A stretch of 7,352 bases of DNA from Mailhella sp. (lineage in GTDB: Bacteria; Desulfobacterota; Desulfovibrionia; Desulfovibrionales; Desulfovibrionaceae): the NCBI GenBank assembly GCA_017522745.1, contig JAFWYI010000041.1, forward strand, positions 1 through 7,352. The letters are read 5' to 3'. The notes below the pieces were generated by a model. It was given only the letters and a program-made list of their open reading frames with translations, made no database searches and was not told the origin of the DNA. Position 1 is the stretch's first letter. The number at the start of each line of letters is the position of its first letter. Positions 1 to 5,829 of the stretch are shown here, in pieces. A program made the translations under genes and the position numbers.

Positions 1-866
1 CCGCTATGGGGGCTGTGGAGTTTCTGTTCCTCTGGCGAGTACTGCCAGGGGAGGCTGCTCCTTCCTCGCCGCGCCCGATCAATATCCGGTCTTTCCTTCT
101 TATGGCCACGAGCCTGTCCTGTATCACGCTTGGTGCCACATGCTCTTTCCTGCATCCTGCGGTACGACTGCTGTTGCCGTGTGGTTTAGCATTGCTCGCC
201 GTCTATGTAAGGTACGAATGGTATTCCGATAACCCTCTTCTCAATTTCCGTGTTCTTGCCCTCGTGCCCGGACTGCCGGTCGGGATGACCGCCACGTTCA
301 TCAACTACGGCTCCTTCATGGGACTTTCCGTACTTTTTTCACTCTATCTTCAGCAGATACTGGGGCTCAACGCTTTTGAAGCCGGGATGGTGCTGATGAC
401 TCAGAGCATGACTCAGGTCCTGTTCGCTCCTGTGGCTGGGCGCCTTGCCGATAAGTATGAGCCGACGCGTGTCTACAGGTGCGGCATGACTCTTGTAGGG
501 GTAAGCATCCTTTCCTTTGCCTGGCTCAACGCTGCGAGCCCTGTATGGATGGTAGTACTTATGATGGGCTCTCTGGGCTTTGGTGTGGCTTTCTTTGTTG
601 CTCCCTGCATGTCTGCCACGCTGGGCAATGTTCCTCGCGAGCACCTTCCCATAGCCACTGGCCTGCTGGGCTGTCTCCGCACTCTGGGCGGTCTCATGTG
701 CCATATCCTCGTATCCGTTATGCTGGGACTGTTCCTGGGAGATGCGGAAATAGGAGCGGAAAACAACGCGGCCTTCCTCCGTTGCATGCGCTGGGCTGTC
801 ATATTCTTCGGGATAATGAATCTCAGCGGAATGTTTTTTACTACACGGCTGTCCCGTAGAACCTGA
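1..866 (+). CDS. MFS drug-efflux-type transporter, C-terminal part (partial at left edge)
   Basis: This is the C-terminal part of a multi-pass inner-membrane transporter, most likely a proton-driven major facilitator of the DHA2 (EmrB/QacA-like) drug-efflux type. The frame is open through the left edge (first whole codon at 3), so the ATG at 6 is probably internal. About eight hydrophobic segments are visible. The phrase NPLLNFRVL (about 234-260) followed by a segment ending in LYLQQILG is typical of the DHA2 middle region. GRLADKYEPTR (438-470) matches the family's cytoplasmic loop motif, and it is followed by the usual run of C-terminal helices ending in a short basic tail, RLSRRT. The substrate cannot be read from the sequence. 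The next gene is codirectional after a 92-bp gap, with no clear terminator between them. Family assignment is fairly sure; the DHA2 subgroup is an inference. Confidence 0.85.
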   Translation, partial: AMGAVEFLFLWRVLPGEAAPSSPRPINIRSFLLMATSLSCITLGATCSFLHPAVRLLLPCGLALLAVYVRYEWYSDNPLLNFRVLALVPGLPVGMTATFINYGSFMGLSVLFSLYLQQILGLNAFEAGMVLMTQSMTQVLFAPVAGRLADKYEPTRVYRCGMTLVGVSILSFAWLNAASPVWMVVLMMGSLGFGVAFFVAPCMSATLGNVPREHLPIATGLLGCLRTLGGLMCHILVSVMLGLFLGDAEIGAENNAAFLRCMRWAVIFFGIMNLSGMFFTTRLSRRT

Positions 867-877
867 TAATGGATCAT

Positions 878-907
878 CCTTTTTCTTGCTCATGAGGGAG
901 GAAAAGG
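878..907. other. Imperfect inverted repeat between the MFS gene and the next gene
   Basis: Bases 878-887 pair with 898-907 (10 pairs, two of them G-T in RNA). Inside lies one mismatch and then the palindrome CTCATGAG (889-896). No run of T follows on the plus strand, so it is not a standard terminator. It could be a weak terminator, an operator or chance. Confidence 0.3.
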
Positions 908-914
908 CTACGAT
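886..914 (+). promoter_or_regulatory. Candidate weak promoter for the 334-residue protein
   Basis: TTGCTC (886-891), a 17-bp spacer and TACGAT (909-914) form a loose sigma70-like promoter. Only three of six -35 bases fit the consensus, and the -35 lies inside the inverted repeat at 878-907. Transcription from the upstream MFS gene is an equally good explanation. Confidence 0.25.
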
Positions 915-958
915 TAAACATCTTTCAAACCGCAAGCCCTTTGGGGCGAGGAGTATAA

Positions 959-1963
959 ATGGGCTTTTTCGGTAAACTTTTTGGCGGTAAAGGCAGCAGC
1001 AGTACGGCAAAGCAGGTCACTCAGCCGCCCGTTCGCAATAATACTTCCAGCGATTCTGCGCCTGACAACGAAGGCACGAAGAACGCCTTCTACGGCCAGC
1101 ACTTTGAAGGTCTGGGCGACGTGTGGAACGCGTTCTTTCCCGGCGGTTCTCAGGCTTTCGTGGGGCAGGTGCAGGAACTGTTTCCCAAATGCACGCCTTT
1201 CGGCCCTGTGATGCAGCTTCAGGACGGCATGAACGTCATCCTGTTCAAGTCGCCCGAGGAGAACGGCATCGGCATCCACTGCCATATCCTTATGAAGCAG
1301 GGGACGGGCGAAGCTGAATTTGCCGGCGGCTATCCTTCTCTTACCGGTCGTCCTTCCCAGTTTGTCATCGAGCAGGCACACATCTGGTCGAACAATCTTG
1401 CAGGTGTCGTGGCGGCTCGCGCGCTTTCCAATGGCGCACCGCTCAACTTCTACCTGTCCGGCTTTTTCCAGCATGTGCCTCAGATGAAGTTCGGCTCTCA
1501 GGTGGAGTTCCGTCTTTCTGCACTGGCGCTTTCCATGGAGAAGCAGGGGAATACCGACTTCAGCCCCGAAGAAGGTACTCCGGCCTATGATGCTGTTCTT
1601 CGCGCCTTCCTCACCGCCAATCCTGACAAGTCCGTGGCAGATTTCGTGCCCCCGGTGGTGTCGTCGCATGGTCATGGCGTGCTGCTGCCGTCGCAGGTGG
1701 TGAGCGCCTGGATCTATCAGGTCCCCGTACTGGCCATCGAAAAGGTGGAATTCATGGGACACAGCTTCCGTCGTATCGAAACGCTCCTCGCTGGCGTTGG
1801 GGAAAGCGCTGTGCCTGGCGTCCTCTATGTTGCGGAACACGTTCTCAAAGGCTATGAGCCGCAGGTCGGCGACGATGTGACCGGTACGCTCTGGCTTCAG
1901 GGGCAGATGGATGTGGATCTTTCCCTCATCGCTGGTCAGGGCGAAGCTCCGTCAGCTCAGTAA
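959..1963 (+). CDS. Conserved-looking hypothetical protein, 334 residues, soluble
   Basis: I do not recognise this protein. It starts with a short hydrophobic/basic segment (MGFFGKLFGGKG), followed by a polar linker rich in Ser, Thr, Asn and Gln (residues about 13-40). A long stretch without membrane segments runs from about residue 43 to the end, so it is probably cytoplasmic. Aromatic and glycine residues are spread as in a folded beta-rich domain, and it ends with a VGDDVTGTLWLQGQMD segment (residues 303-318) and a polar tail. No catalytic motif is evident. The ATG at 959 is preceded by GAGGAG (948-953) with a 5-base spacer, which fixes the start. A strong terminator follows 17 bases after the stop. 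A 308-codon reading frame on the opposite strand (914-1840) is taken as a shadow. The gene is very probably real; its function is unknown. Confidence 0.8.
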   Translation: MGFFGKLFGGKGSSSTAKQVTQPPVRNNTSSDSAPDNEGTKNAFYGQHFEGLGDVWNAFFPGGSQAFVGQVQELFPKCTPFGPVMQLQDGMNVILFKSPEENGIGIHCHILMKQGTGEAEFAGGYPSLTGRPSQFVIEQAHIWSNNLAGVVAARALSNGAPLNFYLSGFFQHVPQMKFGSQVEFRLSALALSMEKQGNTDFSPEEGTPAYDAVLRAFLTANPDKSVADFVPPVVSSHGHGVLLPSQVVSAWIYQVPVLAIEKVEFMGHSFRRIETLLAGVGESAVPGVLYVAEHVLKGYEPQVGDDVTGTLWLQGQMDVDLSLIAGQGEAPSAQ

Positions 1964-1980
1964 CGCGTGATCCATTCTGC

Positions 1981-2021
1981 ATGAAAAAAGGCCGCCTTTT
2001 CGCAGGGCGGCCTTTTTTCAT
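1981..2021. terminator. Bidirectional rho-independent terminator
   Basis: A perfect 16-bp inverted repeat (1981-1996 with 2006-2021) surrounds a 9-base loop. The GC-rich core GGCCGCC/GGCGGCC is flanked by A6 on one side and T6 on the other, so either strand reads as a GC hairpin followed by six T. It lies between convergent genes: 17 bp after the stop at 1963 and 51 bp after the minus-strand stop at 2073. It can end both transcripts. Confidence 0.93.
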
Positions 2022-2040
2022 GGTGAAAGCAGGGGGGCTT

Positions 2041-2063
2041 CGAGGGGGAAACACGCCCCCTCG
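2041..2063 (-). other. Hairpin in the 3' untranslated region of the permease operon
   Basis: CGAGGGGG (2041-2048) and CCCCCTCG (2056-2063) form a perfect 8-bp stem with a 7-base loop, nine bases beyond the minus-strand stop codon. No T run follows directly on that strand. It lies ahead of the main terminator and may protect the 3' end of the mRNA or help release, but the role is an inference. Confidence 0.5.
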
Positions 2064-2072
2064 TGGTACTTT

Positions 2073-2897
2073 CTAGCGTTCCCGCAGGCGGGGGTCGAGC
2101 ATGTCGCGCAGTGATTCACCGAGCAGATTGTAGCCAAGCACAGTGATGAGGATGGCAAGGCCGGGCCACAGCGACAGCCACGGAGCGATCTCCAGCACGC
2201 TTTTGCCTTCCATGAGCATGTTGCCCCAGCTTGCGTCCGGAGGCTGGACGCCGAGGCCGAGGAAGCTGAGCGAGGATTCCACAAGGATGGCGCCTGCTAC
2301 ACCGAGAGTTGCCGAGACCAGCACCGGGGCCAGAGCGTTGGGCAGGATATGCACGAAAAGCAGGCGCGGGGCCGAAGCGCCGGCCAGCTTCGAGGCGGCG
2401 ATGAAGTCGCGTTCACGCAGGGAAAGCGTTTCAGCACGCACCAGTCGCGCTACGCCCATCCATGACGTGAAGCCGATGACCACCATGATATTGGTGAGGC
2501 TCGGTTCGAGGAAGGCGATGACCGCCAGGATGAGGAAGAAGGACGGGAAGCAGAGCATCACGTCCACACCACGCATGATGAGTTCGTCTGTCCATCCGCC
2601 GAAATAGCCGGAAGCAAGGCCCAGCACGATGCCTATGGCCGTGGAGATGCCCACCGCTACGAAGCCCACCCACAGCGAGACTCGCGCTCCGTAGAGCAGG
2701 CGGGAGAACACGTCGCGTCCAAGAGCGTCCGTGCCGAGCAGATGTTCGGCAGAAGGCGGCATGAGGATGTGGTCGAGGTCGAGAGCTGCCGGATCGTAAG
2801 GCGCGATCCATGGAGCCAGAAGCGCGAGGGCGCTCATCACGAGTACGATGCTGAGGCCGAACAGGAACATGCCGTGGCGACGGAAATCGAGCGTCAT
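2073..2897 (-). CDS. ABC transporter permease, DppC/OppC type
   Basis: This is one of the two inner-membrane subunits of a peptide/nickel-type (DppBC/OppBC/NikBC) ABC importer. The 274 residues match the usual length. In order: an N-terminal membrane helix (about 11-31), the APYDP motif (residues 32-36), the signature [12 protein letters not shown] (55-66), further membrane helices, the ATPase-docking EAA loop (about 166-187, [10 protein letters not shown] then HILPN), [10 protein letters not shown] (219-228), a last helix and the typical end [12 protein letters not shown]. The start is set by a strong AAAGGAGGT just upstream, inside the end of the preceding permease gene; start and stop overlap as ATGA (2894-2897), which implies translational coupling. 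Substrate cannot be told: dipeptide, oligopeptide, nickel or another solute all fit. No ATP-binding or solute-binding gene is in the window. Confidence 0.93.
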   Translation of the reverse strand: MTLDFRRHGMFLFGLSIVLVMSALALLAPWIAPYDPAALDLDHILMPPSAEHLLGTDALGRDVFSRLLYGARVSLWVGFVAVGISTAIGIVLGLASGYFGGWTDELIMRGVDVMLCFPSFFLILAVIAFLEPSLTNIMVVIGFTSWMGVARLVRAETLSLRERDFIAASKLAGASAPRLLFVHILPNALAPVLVSATLGVAGAILVESSLSFLGLGVQPPDASWGNMLMEGKSVLEIAPWLSLWPGLAILITVLGYNLLGESLRDMLDPRLRER

Positions 2898-3925
2898 GCG
2901 CGACCTCCTTTCTGGGCGGAATGCCGGATGCGCGGATCAGCAAGGCTGTAACCGAGGTCAGCCAGCATATTTCCCAGCAGAGTGAGTACCGCACCGAGGA
3001 CGAGATTGCCCATGATGAGCGGATAATCGCGTGACATCACCGCCGCGTAGAAGAGCTGGCCTAGGCCGGGCAGTGCGAAGATGGTCTCGATGATGACCGA
3101 ACCTCCGATGAGCCCGGGGACCGACAGACCCAGCATGGTGATGACCGGGAGCAGGGCATTGCGGAGCGCATGGCGACCGATGACCTGCGATGCAGGCAGG
3201 CCCTTGGCCCGGGCCGTGGTCATGTAGTCCTGCCGCAGTACTTCCAGCATGGAGGAGCGCAGGAAGCGCGATGTGCCCGCGATGCTCCCCACAAGGCCCA
3301 CGAGTATGGGAAGGGCAAGGTGTTTGGCGATGTCCCACGCTTTGTCCAGCGGTGAAAGCAGGGCATAGTCCATGCTGGTGAGGCCGGAAAGCGGGAGCCA
3401 GCCGAGGTCGATGCCGAAATACAGCATGAGCAGCAGGGCCAGCCAGAAGCTGGGCATGGCAAAGCCGAGGAAGACCAGGACCGTGAGCGCCCTGTCGATG
3501 AAGGAGCCGCGCTTCACGGCGGAGACTATGCCCACAGGGATGGAGATGAGCAGGGTGAGCAGGAGCGAGATGACGTTCATCCCCACGGTGAGGGGCATGC
3601 GTTCCAGTATCTTATCCATCACAGGACGTGCATCCGTGGAGAGCGAGATGCCGAAATCAAGGCATACGAGCCGTTTCAGCCAGTCCCAGTACTGTTCCCA
3701 CAGCGGTCTGTCCAGCCCATAGAGGGCATTCAGGCGTTCACGAACCATGTCGCCGGCCAGAGGGTTGAGGCTGGTCTGCATATCGGTAGGGGAGCCGGGG
3801 GCAAGATGGATGACGAAGAAGCTCACCAGCGTGATGCCCCAGAGAACGGCAAGCATCCACAAAGTCTTGCGGAGCGCGCGTATCCCCAGAGCTTTCCAGC
3901 GGCTTGCGTTCTCACTCTGCGTCAT
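2894..3925 (-). CDS. ABC transporter permease, DppB/OppB type
   Basis: This is the partner permease of the DppC-type gene that follows it, forming the membrane pore of a peptide/nickel-type ABC importer. The 343 residues fit the family. Visible are the first membrane helix (about 23-42) followed by the hallmark HLAPGSP (40-46), the periplasmic segment with [16 protein letters not shown] (68-83) and the FG.SL motif (91-95). Further helices follow, then the EAA loop with [16 protein letters not shown] (233-248) and [11 protein letters not shown] (252-262), [10 protein letters not shown] (283-292), SRDYPLIMG (298-306) and the ending LADPRIR. The first 20 residues are polar. GAGGTGA ahead of the ATG overlaps the stop codon of the upstream gene (gap 8 bp), so the two are almost certainly cotranscribed. 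Family is sure; substrate is not. Confidence 0.93.
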   Translation of the reverse strand: MTQSENASRWKALGIRALRKTLWMLAVLWGITLVSFFVIHLAPGSPTDMQTSLNPLAGDMVRERLNALYGLDRPLWEQYWDWLKRLVCLDFGISLSTDARPVMDKILERMPLTVGMNVISLLLTLLISIPVGIVSAVKRGSFIDRALTVLVFLGFAMPSFWLALLLMLYFGIDLGWLPLSGLTSMDYALLSPLDKAWDIAKHLALPILVGLVGSIAGTSRFLRSSMLEVLRQDYMTTARAKGLPASQVIGRHALRNALLPVITMLGLSVPGLIGGSVIIETIFALPGLGQLFYAAVMSRDYPLIMGNLVLGAVLTLLGNMLADLGYSLADPRIRHSAQKGGRA

Positions 3926-3933
3926 ACGTCACC

Positions 3934-4512
3934 TCAGAAAGGATCAGACTGCGGGGCCATGGCGCCCTGACTGATGTCGTGCTGCATCCACTGGGCCACG
4001 GCGGCGGCTTCCTTCTGCCAGTCCGCAGGGGAGAGGCGCAGGGTGAGAAACTGCCGGAACATCTCATCGAGCATGTCGAGTCCGAGGTCGAGCAGGTACA
4101 TCTTTTCGAGGAAGATCGCGTCAGGATCTTCGTCGCCGTCGTCGCGGGTCACCTTGGGGGTGCGCAGGGAGTTGATGCTGAAGTCTTCCGCCTTGAGCGT
4201 GACCTGCCAGTCCATGCCGTCCTTTTCGAGGCGGACGAGGCAACGCACCACCTGTTTGCCGGTGAGCAGGCCGAGGCGTGCTTCGCGGAGCGGAGAGAAG
4301 GAACCGACCACGGTGGCGGTTTCCTGATTCTCGCCCTCACCGCCGCGTACAACGATGCGCTGTTCCATGGCTACGGTGAAGGGTTCGCCATTGTGTTCAG
4401 GTCCTTCCATGCGGGAGACGTTGCCCGTCTCACTGCGGAACCAGAGCCAGGTAAGGAATTCCTGACCGAGGATAAGGTCGGTATTTTCGCCGATATAGCC
4501 GATATCTGCCAT
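3934..4512 (-). CDS. RdgC-like protein, C-terminal part (192 residues)
   Basis: This appears to be the C-terminal part of an RdgC-type protein, encoded separately. RdgC binds double-stranded DNA as a ring-shaped dimer and restrains RecA-mediated recombination in E. coli. By eye, LGQEFLTWLWFRSE (residues 15-28) lines up with the LTEWV region of E. coli RdgC. SPLREARLGLLTGKQVVRCLV (73-93) lines up with its EEITNHIEAGKVVTKLAL segment, and DPDAIFLEKMYLLDLGLDML (129-148) with its late FDADFILMTGEL helix. An acidic stretch RDDGDEDPD (123-131) lies between. The gene is in the same frame as the preceding one, separated by TAA and five codons. It has its own Shine-Dalgarno sequence, so I take it as a translated gene. 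The RdgC match is from memory of the E. coli sequence; a profile search of PF04381 would test it. Confidence 0.75.
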   Translation of the reverse strand: MADIGYIGENTDLILGQEFLTWLWFRSETGNVSRMEGPEHNGEPFTVAMEQRIVVRGGEGENQETATVVGSFSPLREARLGLLTGKQVVRCLVRLEKDGMDWQVTLKAEDFSINSLRTPKVTRDDGDEDPDAIFLEKMYLLDLGLDMLDEMFRQFLTLRLSPADWQKEAAAVAQWMQHDISQGAMAPQSDPF

Positions 4513-4520
4513 GATAGGAG

Positions 4521-4529
4521 ACCTCTCTT
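4521..4529 (-). promoter_or_regulatory. Ribosome binding site inside the split RdgC region
   Basis: Read on the minus strand, AAGAGAGGT overlaps the TAA stop of the upstream gene and lies nine bases (counted from GAGAGG) before the ATG at 4512. It supports separate, coupled translation of the C-terminal part and argues against a sequencing error or a fresh nonsense mutation. Confidence 0.6.
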
Positions 4530-5142
4530 AGATGAAATGCGTCGACTGTACGGCGTCGAGTTTGGCGCTGGCCTCTTCACCGAACATGGCGAGAGCCAGA
4601 GAATAAGGCAGGAGCTGTTCAAGGCGCAGGTCGAAAGTGCGGGTGAACAGGTCAAGGAACATCTCTATCATTTTGGTCTGCGTGGAAGCGAAGTACACGC
4701 GGCCGGTGCGGGTGTTCCATACCACCTGAAATTCCGCAGGGATAGGCAGGAAGCGGCCCATGAGGCGCAGTTTCACCTGCTCCTGGATCTCCTTCTTGCG
4801 TTCGCGACCGATGAATTTTTTGCCGAGAGCCTTGATACACTCTTCTTCGTCGCGCAGGGCGAGGCGAACGTGCTTGCGGATGACGGCCGGGGGGATGCGG
4901 CGCGTATCGAGACGCAGGGAGAAGGTGAGGAAGTCGCCCTTTTCAGGGGGACTGAGCTTCCACTCGGTGTCGAGCATGTCGTCAAAATTGGCCCAGCCGA
5001 AGGAGCGTTCTTCGGCGATGTCGTCGATATCGAGGAACGCGAACTGGCGGAGCTTTTCCGGGATGGAAGCCCACAGGTCAGCGGGGATCTCGTCCAGAAT
5101 GCGGAATCTGGTGAAGCTGGTGCTGGATTTTAAAAAACTCAT
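4528..5142 (-). CDS. rdgC: RdgC-like protein, N-terminal part (204 residues)
   Basis: This is related to the N-terminal two thirds of RdgC, a nonspecific double-stranded DNA-binding protein tied to recombination and replication. Visible landmarks: GW at 49-50 after an acidic stretch, as in the KMGW region of E. coli RdgC; RRIPPAVIRKHVRLAL (81-96), matching PSPVIKQAL; a charged helical stretch with KKFIGRERKKEIQEQVKLRL (108-127); then LPIPAEFQVVWNTRTGRVYF (132-151), matching the segment with MMWIDTVNGLIMV. It ends at TAA after HFI, well short of a full RdgC (about 300 residues in E. coli); the remainder follows as the next gene. AAGGAAGG lies just ahead of the ATG. It heads a four-gene minus-strand run with its C-terminal partner and two permeases. 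Symbol is by family resemblance only. Confidence 0.78.
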   Translation of the reverse strand: MSFLKSSTSFTRFRILDEIPADLWASIPEKLRQFAFLDIDDIAEERSFGWANFDDMLDTEWKLSPPEKGDFLTFSLRLDTRRIPPAVIRKHVRLALRDEEECIKALGKKFIGRERKKEIQEQVKLRLMGRFLPIPAEFQVVWNTRTGRVYFASTQTKMIEMFLDLFTRTFDLRLEQLLPYSLALAMFGEEASAKLDAVQSTHFI

Positions 5143-5160
5143 GATACCTTCCTTATAGTT

Positions 5161-5203
5161 GCGGGAATGCCCGCGAGCCCGGAAAGTTTACGATAAGCCG
5201 GGC
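5161..5203 (-). other. Inverted repeats in the leader of the RdgC-permease operon
   Basis: Two short perfect dyads lie in the 85-bp gap between the regulator gene and the RdgC-like gene. GCGGG/CCCGC (5161-5165 with 5170-5174) has a 4-base loop; GCCCGG/CCGGGC (5177-5182 with 5198-5203) has a 15-base loop. Neither is followed by a T run on the minus strand, so they are not clear terminators of the regulator gene. They may be leader structure or an operator. Confidence 0.35.
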
Positions 5204-5213
5204 CGGGGCGCAA
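5185..5213 (-). promoter_or_regulatory. Candidate promoter of the RdgC-permease operon
   Basis: On the minus strand, TTGCGC (5213-5208), a 17-bp spacer and TAAACT (5190-5185) make a plausible but weak sigma70 promoter ahead of the RdgC-like gene. Read-through from the regulator gene, also on the minus strand, cannot be ruled out. Confidence 0.3.
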
Positions 5214-5227
5214 GGCGAAAGGCTGGG

Positions 5228-5689
5228 TCAGCGGCTTGGGACTGAGGAACCAGGCGCAAGGCGGCAGTGAAGACCGTTGCAGCTGGGGCAGGGGGTGTCG
5301 CGATCGAGCTGGGCGATGATGCCGCAACCATGAGCGTGATCGCCGCCGCAGGATCGGCGCAGGGTCTCAAGATGGCTTTTCAGCAGTTGCAGCGACTCTA
5401 TCTGCTGTTCTACTTCCGCGATATGCTTTTCAACGAGAAAATTTATCCAGTCACAGGAGGAGGTGGGGGAATCCCGGAAAGCGAGCAGGGCGCGGATCTC
5501 TCCAAGGCTCATGCCATGCTGGCGGCATCGGCGTATGAAATGCAGGCGCTCCACGTCGGTCTCCGAATAGAGGCGATAGCCAGAATCGGAGCGTTCGGGC
5601 TGGCGCAGAAGTCCTTCTTTTTCGTAGTAGCGTATGGTCACGACCTGCGTGTCCGTGGCTTTGGCGAGGTCACCTATTTTCAGGGGCAT
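5228..5689 (-). CDS. MerR-family heavy-metal-responsive regulator, PbrR/CadR type
   Basis: This cytoplasmic dimeric activator senses a divalent soft metal (Cd, Pb or Zn) and twists a promoter with an overlong spacer into an active form. The N-terminal winged helix-turn-helix is clear: IGDLAKATD, TIRYYEKEGLL, GYRLYSETDVERLHFI, then RRCRQHGMSLGEIRALL (53-69). A dimerisation helix follows (about 80-112). Cysteines at 79, 114 and 122 match the spacing of the metal-binding trio of PbrR/CadR proteins. ZntR-like alternatives are less likely, and the exact metal cannot be fixed. The 153-residue length is slightly long, owing to a tail with HAHGCG, CPSC (134-137) and a further Cys at 142. The start has AAGGAG six bases upstream. 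It diverges from a metal-exporting ATPase whose promoter carries the matching operator. Confidence 0.93.
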   Translation of the reverse strand: MPLKIGDLAKATDTQVVTIRYYEKEGLLRQPERSDSGYRLYSETDVERLHFIRRCRQHGMSLGEIRALLAFRDSPTSSCDWINFLVEKHIAEVEQQIESLQLLKSHLETLRRSCGGDHAHGCGIIAQLDRDTPCPSCNGLHCRLAPGSSVPSR

Positions 5690-5711
5690 GGTTATCTCCT
5701 TGCTGAGTTCA

Positions 5712-5744
5712 AATCTAGAGTAGCTATAGGCTGTGCCGAGTCAA
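5712..5744 (-). promoter_or_regulatory. Candidate autoregulated promoter of the MerR-type gene
   Basis: On the minus strand, TTGACT (5744-5739) is followed by TAGATT (5717-5712) with a 21-bp spacer, longer than the sigma70 optimum. The imperfect dyad at 5715-5729 lies at its downstream end and resembles the ATPase operator, suggesting the regulator acts on its own promoter. The -10 assignment is uncertain. Confidence 0.45.
5715..5729. promoter_or_regulatory. Second, imperfect MerR-type operator
   Basis: CTAGAGTAGCTATAG has the same 7-1-7 layout as the perfect dyad at 5785-5799, with five of seven arm positions paired. It is near the start of the regulator gene and probably a weaker binding site for the same protein. 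Confidence 0.5.
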
Positions 5745-5778
5745 GGTGCGTTCGAGATGGAAAAATTGGGAAAGTTTC

Positions 5779-5809
5779 TTGACTCTATAGTGACTATAGA
5801 TGCTAGGGT
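5779..5809 (+). promoter_or_regulatory. MerR-type metal-induced promoter of the ATPase gene
   Basis: TTGACT (5779-5784) and TAGGGT (5804-5809) are separated by 19 bp, the overlong spacing typical of MerR-controlled promoters. The operator fills most of the spacer and abuts the -35. A start about seven bases past the -10 would leave a leader of only about 14 bases, essentially just the ribosome site AAGGAG (5819-5824). Confidence 0.88.
5785..5799. promoter_or_regulatory. Perfect MerR-type operator dyad
   Basis: CTATAGTGACTATAG has 7-base arms that are exact inverted repeats around one central base. It resembles known PbrR/CadR/ZntR operators and lies between the -35 and -10 of the ATPase promoter, as those do. 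Confidence 0.88.
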
Positions 5810-5829
5810 AACTCCAATAAGGAGTTTAC

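Noticed and set aside
914..1840. Open frame of 308 codons on the minus strand, opposite the 334-residue protein
   Set aside because: Product is rich in Arg and His with no recognisable domain. The plus-strand frame has a proper ribosome site and terminator.
4513..4530. Programmed readthrough or a frameshift joining the two RdgC-like genes
   Set aside because: The frames are the same, so no frameshift is needed. A ribosome site at the stop explains translation of the second gene more simply. Readthrough is kept only as a possibility in the finding.
3904..5133. Open frame of 409 codons on the plus strand, opposite both RdgC-like genes and the start of the DppB-type gene
   Set aside because: It is antisense to genes with clear family matches and good ribosome sites. 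Its product is a low-complexity-like mix rich in Glu, His, Ala and Val, as expected for a GC-rich shadow frame, and it has no ribosome site I can support.
5161..5174. GCGGG/CCCGC hairpin as a terminator of the MerR gene
   Set aside because: The stem is only 5 bp and no T run follows on the minus strand.
5267..5782. Open frame of 171 codons on the plus strand, opposite the MerR gene and through the operator region
   Set aside because: It is antisense to a clear MerR protein and runs through the divergent promoter region, so it is not credible as a gene.
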